In this document: piece by piece, positions 23,518 to 34,641 of the stretch | Numbering within the stretch: position 1 is the stretch's first letter | Layout: each line of letters opens with the position of its first letter | Source of the DNA: Pholiota molesta | Lineage: Eukaryota; Basidiomycota; Agaricomycetes; Agaricales; Strophariaceae | Reading direction: 5' to 3' | Assembly: GCA_014925825.1 (NCBI GenBank) | Contig: JACGCK010000035.1 | Coordinates: 124,001-188,000, forward strand | Length of the DNA stretch: 64,000 nt | Position numbers and translations under genes: made by a program | Notes under the pieces: generated by a model | What the model was told of the DNA's origin: nothing | What the model saw: the letters and a program-made list of their open reading frames with translations, nothing else | Database searches by the model: none

Positions 23518-25297
23518 TCATAGCTGCAAGATAGTAACCTTGCCGAAGCTCGATCCCAGCGCTACCCTCCCACCGACTTCATCGTAATCAAACGAAGTCC
23601 AACTACTGCCTGGCGCATTCTCAAAAATGTTGCGCCCAGCCACAACGACCTCCTCTTCACTATCGCCCAATTCGTCCAGGACATCGTCAACACTTCACCC
23701 CGCCTTGCTCTTTATCTTCCTCCCACGCGAAGACGGATTAAGCGACCCAGGAAATACCGCAGCCACGAGCGCCTCGTTCCTGCGACTAGCAGGCGGATTC
23801 AGATACTCGGGCACGTCCGCCAGCAGGCCGGTCGCGAAGCGGTCGCGGGGCTGCACCCACAATGCCGTGCCGAACCGGCCCAGCGCAATCTGCTTGCAGC
23901 GCAAGGAGCCGCGCAGGGACGCGACTTTGTGCGTTAGGCGCGGCGGGAATAGATAAGGAGAATGATTAGGATTGGGAAAAGGGGCTGAGACGGTGGCCAT
24001 TGGTGCACATCCGTCCGTGGGTTTATCTGAGAGCAGGAATCGAATGAGGGATTGGAATCGAGGGTGTATAGTTCGAGGTCATGGGTATCTGCTGCCCATG
24101 GGTCGTCACTTTCACCGCGCATGAGAATCGATAAAGGGGGCCACGAAGCGCTTGGATGGGATGAATTGTTCAAGAATGGACAGACCGTAACGCATTGGCC
24201 ATCGACCCATCCGAATGTGTGTCGTGCAATGGGCTTGCAAGGTAGCGGGGATGGAGGTAGGGCAAAGTAGGAAATGGAAAGAGAAGAATGCAGCGTGCTC
24301 GAACGACAAGAATGCTCTTATGAGCAAAAACGACTTGAGTGCAGTAGTTGAGCTATATATTTTATTTGAGCTTATCAGACAAATAGAGGACGAATGAATA
24401 TAGCACAACTAACCTCTGTATTGTTGGGATCGTCTGTTGAATAATCTAATATGGCGGATGCTCCCGTCTTCCAATTGCAGATGACAGTTTGTTCGTTATC
24501 GTCAGTTAGAGCCAGAAGATCTCCTTCCAAGGTGACAGGTTTCAGTTTAGTGGTAATTGAATACACCCTCTTAAACGAATACGTAGAGTCTTCAGCCTGG
24601 CAAAGATGCATAATCTCAACAAGATACAACCTGAAAAAAGTGAGAATGAAGAAACGTGGATACGAAGTGGCAAATTGACTCACTCATTCAATTGTAAAGA
24701 AATTGCAATTGTGGCCGTCGACCTTTCGTCAGTATTCATAGCGAAGCCAGTAAAAATCGCTCCTCGTGGACTCCATTCACACAACTTCTGGAGGCGATTC
24801 CATCGTCCATTTCCCATATCGATACTGCAGACCATATACTCTTCGACACGGTCATCAACAACGCATCATGTCCCGGTACGAACCGCACGTCAGAAACCGA
24901 AATTCCGGACGCCGCTGCAATATCGACAGCGCTCTGGACTGAGGACATTCCGCAGAGCCAGCGACGTGCTAGACAAGAGCCGCGCTTTGTGTAGGCAATG
25001 AGATCGGGTGTCGCCAAGTTATCGAGATCAACATCAGGGAAAGGGAAACCTCGAGAGATGACATGCGAGGTGGCGGCGTGGACCCATACGACGCGTGTGG
25101 AAGTGAAGTTATGCAACCGTTGACAAGTCTGGGGTTCAAATCTTCGTGAATCCATATCCACTGTAGCCTGCAGGTAGATGCAAACGGCGTACCTTTCCCA
25201 ACCGAAGAATATCAGGCGGCTCCAAATATGAGACGATGCAGACCAAGATATCCTCGCTTGAGCCGCTCAAGCGTAATTCAGGCGACGTTTTAGACAT
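23518..25297 (-). CDS. Basidiomycete F-box protein; several frameshifts
   Basis: Start at 25295-25297. An F-box lies near residues 8-50 (LSGSSEDILVCIVSYLEPPDILRLGK, then after an intron TCQRLHNFTSTRVVWVHA). The rest has the beta-strand, propeller-like blocks seen in this family: VSDVRFVPGHDALLMTVSKSIWSA, LCEWSPRGAIFTGFAM, LVEIMHLC, LLALTDDNEQTVICNWKTG, QVVFAHKSILVVRAR, HTFGWVDGQCVTV, LRGSLRCKQIALGRFGTALW, and C-terminal SFDYDEVGGRVALGSSFG. It would be a substrate receptor of an SCF ubiquitin ligase, substrate unknown. The frame shifts at least at about 24805, 24240 and 23985, and a stop interrupts near 23695. Most shifts fit loss of one base from a short homopolymer (for example GG where GGG is needed near 24805). 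Confidence 0.72.
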
Positions 25298-25842
25298 TTC
25301 AAAGTCGCTGTGATCTTCTTCCAGGTTAGTTTGCAACAAAGAAGACGGATTTGGTCCCCCTATACATTGTAGACGAGACTCAAGACAAGGCTGTCCCAGA
25401 AACGATGAGATGGCTAGTTCAAAGTATGAGAATGCATGTGCTCTTACTGATTACCATAGTGTGTCGAAAAGGCATGTACCCTTCTCTATGCTCGCTGGCG
25501 TTGAGCTCAAGCTGAGATGTAAGTTCTAGTTGAAAACTTGGCGAACGATGGTGTGGTCGTAATAGTATGCGTGACGTAAGACAATAAACCTTAGATTAGA
25601 TAAGATTAGCTGATCTGAAGGTGTAGTTCCCTGTCATTTCTTTGCGTTCTAATCTACAGAGCGCTCTCCAGGTTCAGAATCATAATGCAACGTTCAGTGA
25701 TAATATATAAACATAAGTTTTGAGTCAAGCCATTAAGACTAAAACAATAAAGGACATCGTAAATAAGGATTCTAATCATGAATCATCAAGTTCGCGAACG
25801 AAGGGTTAGCTCGCTTGCGTTCCGATATCCAGCCTCTAGGCT
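25298..25842. other. Intergenic, nothing recognised
   Basis: About 545 bp, A/T-rich in places, between the F-box gene start and the GMC gene stop. No feature seen. Confidence 0.4.
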
Positions 25843-28168
25843 TTAAAATTGGGCTAATGGTACATTAACACCCTTAATAATATCAGCTGCTCTTTCCGCT
25901 ATCAAGTAAACAGGCCCTTGAGGATGGCAAGCTGGGACGAATGGCTGTTTCAGAGATTCATGAATCAGTATTTCCTGTAACATGTTTAACAAATACACTC
26001 ACGACAACTGATAAATCAACAATACGCAGACCCTCTGCGCCTTTCACGGTAAAATCCGGGTTGACTACCCCGTTGGCCGAGTCCTTCGAGGTCATGGAAG
26101 CGGTGCCCGACGGATGGAAAATAGTGGTCGTGCCTTGACGAACATAAGCATCGATACCAGCGTCCGAGGTTGCAGAGAGATTCCCAACGGGTGCAATAAC
26201 ATAATCGCTCCAAGCGGGAGCAGTTACAAATTGTTTAATGGCTTTTACGCTCTCGCGCATCGCTGTAATGTCAAAGTCGGTAGTCAACATGTTTGGGTCA
26301 ATGAGCGGCGCGTCAAACGGGTTTGTTGAACGAATTTTGATTGTGCCACCTAATAAAATAAAAATTTCAATAACATTAAAAGAATCAGTCGCAGAGACGC
26401 CTTACGGGATGTAGGAGTGAGAAGCGCCGTAACAATTGTAAAGAAGCTCCCAGTCGGTGGGGAAGGAATACCCGGGTTAAGCCAGAAGTTCTATTTCAAG
26501 ACGTCGGTTAATTGACTGAAATATACATGGGTCCATATAAAGAAGATTACTTACAACGTAAATCATTTCGAAATGAGGTGTGTTTGGACCAGACGCTGGG
26601 TCGGGAATGTTGATCAAGTCCGATCGCACCCTTGAAAATCCAAAATTGTTGGCGACATTGTTCGAAATGAAGCCTGTCTTGTTTACCACCCATTGATTAA
26701 CCGCATCTTCCAATTGAACTGGGTCTTGAAGAATGTGATCGAAGCTGTCGTTTCCGTGAACTGTAAAAATATTAGGGAGGAGAGTGTGGTCCATCAAGTT
26801 TCTCCCAACCATCGGACTGTTGACCAGTACCGGGATGTTGAATGGCGCGAGGTCGGCACTATTACCAATTCCAGATAGTTGCAGAATTTGCACCGTTCCG
26901 ATGGATCCCGCAGAGAGGATACCTCTTTCCGTGCATGAGCTTGTAGTATCTGCGTGCCTGATAAGATGCATTGGGTTATAACTTGTTGATAGCTCGATGA
27001 TATAAGAGGAAATAAGCTACCTGAAGACGAACGTGAATCCGTAAACTCAACAGTACGGAAGGCTTTGAGGCCAGAGGTGAAGGGCTGGGCAGGAGTTTCG
27101 TTACCATCGCGTTAATCAATACTGTCAAGTTTGGGCGGTCATTTGAAGCAGCAAGATAGGTGGTAGACGAGCTTCTTCGTACGCCTTGGCTCATAGATGA
27201 TTGGACCCAGCCGACCCGATAGATTGACCGCTGATCCCACTCATATCGTCATTGAAGGGAAATTCCTGAGAGAGCTGCTGGGTAGTGGCGATCACCCGGG
27301 CATCGATACTTTGGTTGAAAACCGGAAGACTGATAGGTACCTCTCCGGTGAAAGAATGAAGAGACGGGATGAATTGATCGGTGGTGTTGTGGCCGTCAAT
27401 CGGTGGAACGAAATTTTCATGCTGGACAACCACAATTTCGAGGTCAGCGTCATGAACGAACAATGTCAGACGAAATCAAGTGTGAATTACCCTTTGCAAG
27501 TATTTTCTCACGTTATCCCACGCCCAACCAGGATCTCCAGTCACGGTGGCCATCCTATTCCAGTCGTCGTTGGGTCCATATTGATGAAGTAGGTAGTCTA
27601 TCAGTCGAAATCAGTCGAAGTGAGTTAGCCCAAACAAAATCTCGTCTCACTGGCGCTGCTACTGCCTCCTAGAGTCTTCCACGTGGGTATGGAAACGTTC
27701 GGCCATCATGCCGGCCTGCGGGACAACGGTGTAATTCCAATCAAAGGAGTGTCTAACATTCGTTGTCATTTATTCACATTCTCTGCAATACGCAAGAATG
27801 TGCTCACCGGGCGTTACAGTTGGGCCAAGGAAGGGCGCTATTGCAGGGACGACATTTTGATCGCTAAGATTGTGGCGTTTTAGAACCCAAGTAAGGCAAG
27901 TAAAATTCCCGATATGAATCACCTCATGCCCGCCTCAAGCACGAGTACAGTCGTGCCTGGGTTTTCTGTTAATCGGTTCGCTAAGACAAGCCCAGCGGTA
28001 CCAGCTAGCCAGTTAATCAGTCATCTGCAGTTTGTACGACGTAGGTGAAAGCACGCACCTCCCACGATGACATAGTCATACGTCATACGTCAGTTGCAAA
28101 GGTTCGGTGAGGGTAGCCGCCCGCGATTGAGAGAGGAGCAGCGCAGACGCTGCGAGAACATACCACAT
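25843..28168 (-). CDS. Secreted GMC oxidoreductase (aryl-alcohol oxidase-like, CAZy AA3 type); frameshifted
   Basis: ATG at 28166-28168 begins a signal peptide (MWYVLAASALLLSQSRAA). Then come the FAD-binding beta-alpha-beta (YDYVIVGAGTAGLVLANRL, VLVLEAG), the substrate/FAD block around FPYPRGR and GGSSS, the insert PPIDGHNTTDQF..LHSFTGEVPISLP, YLAASNDRPNLTVLI, ILSAGSIGTVQILQLSGIG, and the C-terminal catalytic region with HPSGTASM (first catalytic His) and PFVPACHPQGPVYLIAERAADII (where the second active-site His is expected). Typical family length is about 600 residues. It would oxidise alcohols and release H2O2 outside the cell, often for lignin breakdown. The frame is broken after the signal peptide, before WNYT, at PRGRL|LGGSS and elsewhere by short losses. 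Pseudogene or sequence error; see findings. Confidence 0.78.
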
Positions 28169-30295
28169 TGTGTGTTGGATGGGATTCTCATCATGCAAGT
28201 TCTTATAGCTCGCACATAGAGATTTACGCAGATACCCATGGAGATTTCAATTATCGAGGCAGAAATAAACAAAGCAGCATCAATCCACAGATCGCTTTAG
28301 GGTATGACAGGTTTCAAATGTGTATGTAGCACCATTGCGCCGAGCCTGGAAGCACTTATTAGTACACTGGTAATTATAGATAACGGAGTGATATGCATTA
28401 CTCGGCCAGCCGATCAAGCCGAGCGCGCGGGGATGCCATACAATTTGTGTATATTTCGGTTGTCATCAAACTTCTCGAGTTGAGCGGCCTGAAAAAAAAT
28501 GGTAGACTGCATTTGTCGACTAGGCAAATGGCATAGTTTCTAGCGGATGCGCATTCGGAAGAGAGGAATGCTTACAGCTTCCTCCGTTTCTTTCGCTGAA
28601 AGTGTACTCTGATCTATGTGCGCCGTCGGGAAGACGAAGGATTTGAGAGCGAGAAGTAATCTAGATCTCTCAGAGTCCTTGATAGAAGCCAGTTTGAAAT
28701 AATAAACGGATTCCGGCTTCCGGCTTTAGCTGAGCATTTCATCGATATCTATGAGATATGTACTATCCTTGGCCAGTTATTGATAACTTCGTTAACGGCA
28801 GTCAGATCATAGATGTTAAAAGTGTGTACACACTGTACTTACTTGATGTTGATCCATCGCTTCTGTTTGGAAAATTGATCTGCGTCTGATGAAGTTGTTA
28901 TGGGAAAGCTCCTCGAATTTCCATGTCAAGCCTACGAAAGACACGGTTTATTGAATGTTTGAGAAAATTATGTAGATGCATTCCATCCAAGTCGCCTTGA
29001 TGGAAGTATTAAATTGAAAGGAAGGTCACTTGTAAGTTGTATGTATTGTTGAAGAAATGTACCGTCCATATCAAACTCTGGGTCCAGATATAATTGTGAG
29101 ATAACATTGCGCAGAATTTACCTCCGTGGCTATTTATTGTACCAGAATGCCGCCGGAATCTTAGACTCAAGTCTAGACTTCGTATTGCTGTGGTACTAGG
29201 TGAGACGACACCGCTAGCCTACATCCGTATTCACTTGTGATGCAAAAGAAAACTAACCACGAGTAGATTCATTGAATCTATTTTGACGAGGGAAAATCTT
29301 CCACGCGTTATCTCAGATAAGGGGGAAAACATAAGGAAAGAAGCGAGCAGGAACACTTAATACTGCAAGAACCCTTTTGCAAATTGCCACGCGAATCGGC
29401 AGAATGCTATTGAAAAGGTAGCTTGTCAATGCCAAGTATAGCACAGACTTACAGGTTTCCGTTCAGCCCGAATCCTCTTAAGCGTTACTGCTGACGTTCA
29501 TGCCGAGAGTCTCGAAATATTAAGCGATCTTTTGAGATGACGATCGACTGTCCGTATTCAGTGATGTTGTGCGTTGATTATTATCATTTGATTGAAGATT
29601 CAGAAGTGGCCTGAAGCCTTCAACGTCGGATGTTTCGTTTGATGGTCCGTATGCTGCCGCAAGTAGATCTGCAGTGAGACCCGCAGAAATCAGACAACAG
29701 GGCAGAGATCCAGGTAACACTTACCCGTAATCTGAGTCTGAGGATCTCAAGAAATAGGGAATTGGTGGATGATCGCTAAACATTATCCAGTTGTTGAACA
29801 TCCAATGTTGATGATAATGCGGTTAAGTTATAGCACAGCGCAAAAGGGCCGCCAGGGTGTTTTCCAAGTAGTTCCAGAAGGTAAACAGGCATGTTGGTGT
29901 AGACCGTAGATTGCGCTGTTACCTAGGTGTAGATGTAGATTTAGACCGGTGACCGTCCCTCTTAGACCCTAGTGTAGACGCTGGCTCATGGGCCACGCGT
30001 AACGGAGCCATATTGGTCCAGAAATGTGGAACTCGATGGCAAAGGGCGAAAATCCACCGTTGTGCGAAAAGCCTGAATTCCCCGTTCAATGTTGTCCAGT
30101 CGAATGTCCTGTATACTGTGCATGCCACGCAGCTATGATATCTGATTGTTCCATTGAGATCAAGAGAGAAACGTTGGGAATGGAATCGATGTTGTCGCAA
30201 AGTAGACTTTTGGTGGTATGGTACGTTGGTTAGTACGAGCAAGTCCATACACATTAGGGCTCCGCTGGAATTCTTTCGGGCAGCAGTCTAAAAAA
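28169..30295. other. Gene desert
   Basis: About 2.1 kb without a recognisable gene. Open frames at 29520-29720 and 29919-30254 have no family resemblance and no splice partners. It contains the GMC gene promoter at its left edge. Confidence 0.4.
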
Positions 30296-30665
30296 CAAAA
30301 ATTTTGTTTTTTTTTTTTGTTTGTTTTTTTAAGGGCCTCTGCTACTTGTTCTTAGAACAAAGAGGAAAAAACAAAAATAACTGGAGGTCCTCTGCTACCT
30401 CTTGTTATTTTTGTTTTTAATTCCCTTTACCCTTGCGGATGCTGCCTCCTGTTATTTTGTTTTTTAATCCCTTGCCCTCTTCTGCATAGCAGGTCCGCAA
30501 GCCTCCAGTTATTTTTGTTTTTACCTTTGCTCCCCTTGCTTCCTCTTTGTTATTTTTGTTTTTTTAAATTAAAAAAAAAAATTTAATTTAAGACAATTTA
30601 ATTTAAGTCATGTATTTAAAGATAAATTTTTTTAATTAGTAAAATTTTAAGTCATAAATTTAATA
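30296..30665. repeat. A/T-rich repeat cluster with a TTATTTTTGTTTTT core
   Basis: At least five copies of a T-rich core (TTATTTTTGTTTTT or close variants) occur between 30296 and 30565, four of them preceded by a CCTC box. One copy at 30367-30387 is inverted and forms a perfect 21-nt inverted pair with 30502-30522. The short arms CTTGCGGA and TCCGCAAG inside the cluster are also complementary. It ends in about 100 bp of nearly pure A/T with repeated TTTAATTTAAG and TTTAAGTCAT units. No open frame. It resembles a degenerate or nested miniature element rather than a coding sequence. Confidence 0.6.
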
Positions 30666-30783
30666 AAGCTCAGCTCCTCGTGTATTTTGCAAAGAACCGT
30701 CGCAATTATGCTCGCTAACTTCTGAGGTTGCTCTTGTATGACCTTCTCATACAAAAAGATTAGTTATCTTGAAGGTGCGCGAT

Positions 30784-32085
30784 TCAAAGCATTAAGTAGC
30801 TTGCCATATGTCCGCAATCCTTGACGGCCATTTGAGTTACACGCTCTCGGAACGGCTCCAAGGACGCATCTTGCATAGTTTTTGAGCTATGAAACGCAAA
30901 AACAAAACCAAAGTGATACATGCGATTAATTTATGGAATTTTCAATGAAGGAGCCCTTACAAGAAGATATTGTCATGATTCTCGCCCCAGACAATATGAA
31001 TCGGAATTTTTTGAGACAGCTTGGCGAGGTGTGCTGTGCTCTCAAAATGGGCTCGCCGGTCAAGGAATTGTAGCGCTTCCTGTGCTTTGCTACACTTGAG
31101 TTCACAGCCGCCTGACGGCGTGCTCTGTAATCCTGAATTCTACGGTGTTTGGATTTCTTCTATCAATATATGGCCGTATTTACTGTGAGATGGGCGATGC
31201 TGGTTGACTGACCACAAATATTCTGAGGACATCCTTATGCCACTGCCGCCACGGATATCTTCCAATCAAATAGTTATGCGCCTCTTCTCTCGATGTCCAT
31301 GTGTCAGGACGTGTTGCCGTCTCATTGAAAAAGTGGTGCATTACCGCCTCCCTGCGTTCTAGATCCGTTGCCCAAACTTCCTCCGTTATTATAATGGGAT
31401 CGACCATGATTAGCGCTTTGATGGCAGGGCGCATTTGTCCGTCCGATATTGCGAGAGTGCTATACGGGAGAAATTGACGACCACTGCGTAAGCGCTATCA
31501 AATAAAATTGCGACATACAGCGCCGTCATTCCAACGCAGTGGCCTATAAGGACTAGTTTATGATCCATCATCCTCGGAGAGTCGATAAATTCTGTCAGTT
31601 GTCTGTCAGAGCCGCAGCCCAATCATACAACGCTGAAACAAATTTTCTTTCAGCGACGCCGATCAGGGTATCAGGATCGCATACGCACATACTGCCTCAT
31701 GTTGAGAGGCCAGCTTCACGCGATTGAGGACGCCAGAATCGCCATGACTCTGCCAGTCGAAGGACCACACTTCTCTGATCGCATGGCGCCCTCGACCTTC
31801 AGTGCTCTCCGTATAAAGCAGGCGTGCCAATGTTGGTTCCCACTGTTCCTTATCTGCGTGAACACTTTTGATTAGCTGAAGAGGAGTGCAGTATGAACGG
31901 TGGAACGTACGCGCGCCTAGGCCGTGACAAAAGACCAGTGTCAAACCAGGATCTACTGCTCCGCCAGCTCCCTTATGCGAATAACGTTTCGCAGCCATTT
32001 TGAGATCTTGCGTTTGTGCATTGCTTTGTAGAACTTCTGAGGTACGGTCCAGAATATACTCTTCGACGACAAGATCACGGAGCAT
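30784..32085 (-). CDS. Alpha/beta hydrolase fold protein; frameshifted, Cys in the nucleophile elbow
   Basis: The N-terminus MLRDLVVEEYILD starts at 32085. The core then shows the oxyanion-hole block TLVFCHGLGA, EQWEPTLARLL, the WSFDWQSHGDSG block, YDWAAAL, the nucleophile elbow LVLIGHCVGMTA, the cap helices VDPIIITEEVW and TSREEAHNYL, then KIPIHIVWGENHDNIF (acid residue) and DCGHM (catalytic His) near the C-terminus. The usual elbow is GHSxG; here the codon is TGC, giving Cys. The frame is lost between CAY and DWAAAL, after DWAAAL (one A short near 31601) and by a TAG before the strand with the acid residue. Substrate unknown. It is a member of an AB-hydrolase-1 family common in Agaricomycetes. 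Confidence 0.7.
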
Positions 32086-32837
32086 TATGAAGTTTAGCGT
32101 TAGCGCTCGAAATGTCACTAGTACTTGTGTGGCACGGCGATAGAAGCCGCCGGCGCTGAACAAATAAAGAGTGAAAGCCAGGTGAAAAGCGATCAGCCAG
32201 GTGAACGCATGATGTGAATGCTGATAGTATCAGTGATAGCAGTTCGTGATTGTTATCATTGTCAACATCAACCGCATACTTACCGGGGTCAGCATGCTTG
32301 CGGCGAGTCTCCGCTGCAGGGCGAGTGTACACACGGATTTATTTTGATGTCTTCTATTTTTAGCTCAACAGGAAGAGGACCAGACTTTCGCGCAAATCTT
32401 GCCGACGGTATACATATAAGCACTTTGCAAAGTTTCTTCGTATCTTCGCTACCGGGTAACTGTAGCAAATGTAAAATATTTAATAGACTATCAATTCACT
32501 GAGAGTCTGAGACACCGCAAGGGTATCTTTCAAGACATAAAATCATACTCTACGCAAGACGAATCCTGATAATGCCATGCAAAGGACCCACATCCATAGA
32601 GCGTTAAAAGTGATACCCACTATCAGCAGAACGGAACTGATTTTCGAACAATGTATATGACGAATGGACTTTCATGTCATCACATTTTCGCTTTTTCAGT
32701 GGTAATACACATACTCTACAAAAGACCCAGCGATATTTTCTATATCTCTTACAGTTAAAACCCGCTCAAACCAATAACGATACCAAGCTAACTAAAGCAC
32801 GACTGTGTAATAAGACTTTCCTGCGGAATGTAGACGT
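32086..32837. other. Intergenic, nothing recognised
   Basis: About 750 bp between the hydrolase start and the MsrA stop. Holds the hydrolase promoter; no other feature seen. Confidence 0.4.
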
Positions 32838-33793
32838 CTACCAATGGAGGCGGTGGGTAGGGCATTGGTATCCGGAAGGATTCTTGAAGAGGTAGAGCTG
32901 GTGGTAGTCTTCAGCGTTCCACCATTGGCCGGCTGGGACGATCTCTGTGACAATCTTTTGGCCTGAGGGGTAGATAGATAGGTAAGCACGGTGACGCAAG
33001 GATAAAGTCCGGAACGAGGATGTATCAGCTGTCGGTACCCGGAATAGATGCTCAGCCGCAGGATACGAATCCCGATTAGGAATATAGCAGAATAATCGAT
33101 GAAGGGGTTTTGGAAAGAGGGAGAAAGGAGACTTGCCTTTGGGTGTGAAGTGCTTAGCCTGGACTTCCTCGGTGACGCGCTTGGCGATCTCAGCTTGAGC
33201 ATCAGAGTTTGTGAAAATGGCTGAGCGATATTCTGTTAGAATCGAGTTATTAGTACGAAGGTGTTATTCATAAGTGTCTGCAGATAAAGAAGGTAAAAGT
33301 CGTCCACCGGATTGATGTTGCAGAAGATATGAAGGAAAAAGTGACGCTTCTATTCAATGAAACGCGGAAACTTACGCGTTCCAGTATCAGCTCCTTGACG
33401 GTTCACAGTTGTTGGTTCGTGTGTTCGGTAGAAGAACTCTGGAGACTGAGCGTCAGCATCATTGATAGAAGTATACAGCATACATGACATACCAACTAGC
33501 TGGTCATATGAGACGATAGATGGGTCGAACTCAATCTTCACAGCTTCAGCATGGTCTGTAGCCCCACCGCATACGAGTTGATAGGTAGGGTTGGTGACGA
33601 GCGGGTTTCCTCCAGTGTATCCCACAGCCGTCGAGATGATGCCCTTCTTTTCAGAAGGTGGGAAATGCTTCAAGAAGATATGTTCCACTCCCCAAAAGCA
33701 TCCGGCGGCAAAAGTCGCAACTTCGGGTTGGGTGGTAACTATAGGCTCGTAGTTAGTCCACCTCGCTTCTCCTAGACTGCGTAGAGAAACCAT
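32838..33793 (-). CDS. msrA: Peptide-methionine (S)-S-oxide reductase MsrA
   Basis: Four exons: 33793-33493, 33438-33376, 33232-33137 and 32962-32838, giving 194 residues, frame intact. The catalytic motif GCFWG (Cys nucleophile) lies near residue 28, followed by VEHIFLKH, AVGYTGG, HAEAVKIEFDP, the EFFYRTHEPTT strand, YRSAIFTNSDAQ and the C-terminal WWNAEDYHQLYL block with YQCPTHRLHW. It reduces methionine-S-sulfoxide in proteins using thioredoxin. The third intron begins with GC instead of GT (G|GCAAGT), a rare but accepted splice donor; reading through it breaks the protein. Start at the ATG 33793 leaves a short leader; a mitochondrial signal is not evident. Confidence 0.93.
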
Positions 33794-34641
33794 ACTGACG
33801 AGAAGACATCTGTGAACGGAAGGAGGCCGGATGGACAACAGGTGGGGTGAAAAGAGACTTGAAACGACCCAGCATCGGTGGAGACCTTAAAATACGAGCT
33901 CAAGGGATCGCGCAATAGGCGGCAATATATTTCACAAGGAGAATATTATGAATCCGTCACGTGACATGGAACTCGGTGCTCGGGCAACGCCGGCGATGGG
34001 CGCTTGTCATTGGTCATGCAAAAAAGTAAATCGCTCAGAGATTTGGAGAAAGGTAGGCATTTGCATTTTATTATATATGTAATAATGTACATGTACAGGA
34101 AATGGCTGCTTGGAAGTTTGGGGAGATTTTAATTTTTTTATTAGAATACCGCGATCATCGTCACTGCTGGCTTCCACTCAACTTCCATCAGTGGCACATT
34201 CCGAATCTCTGGAGTCCGCCTTGCCATGCCGCCGTATATTGTAAGCTCATTCTGAATATAGAAACGAATATTGGCGGTTCTTCCTACTATTACTTACTCA
34301 GCTTCGAGCCCGATGACCCTATGTGACTAGTTTTTGACAGGTTCAGGCTGTGCATGATAAGCAAGCAGCAGCAGGGCGTCGAGAACGCACATCGGCCATA
34401 TATCCCCCATTACCTCGTCGCCGATGACAGCCAATGTATAGCCAGACGTGCCACAGAATTCAAGGATGTATTATTGGTTCCTATTGTTTCCTGTGGTGTT
34501 CTATAAATAGAGGCAGGAAAGCTTGGCTGCGTTTATTTTTATGCTCGATGCGCGTAAAAGCTAATTTTCAAGCCTTGATTCATTTCATGCAGAATATGAT
34601 ACAGTAAATATTTTTATTTCCCCGCCTGGTAAGCTTTTGCT
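33794..34641. other. Intergenic, nothing recognised
   Basis: About 850 bp between MsrA and the aldo/keto reductase stop. It contains the MsrA promoter and A/T-rich stretches (34070-34140). No gene seen. Confidence 0.4.

Noticed and set aside
20144..28168. A metabolic gene cluster of transporter, F-box and oxidoreductase
   Set aside because: No biosynthetic core enzyme (PKS, NRPS, terpene synthase) is present; these are family members common throughout Agaricomycete genomes.
31588..31610. An 11-bp duplication in the AB-hydrolase gene
   Set aside because: The similar words CTGACAGA and CTGACAGAA are explained by normal coding sequence with one missing A (ALTDKLTEF), so a duplication is not needed.
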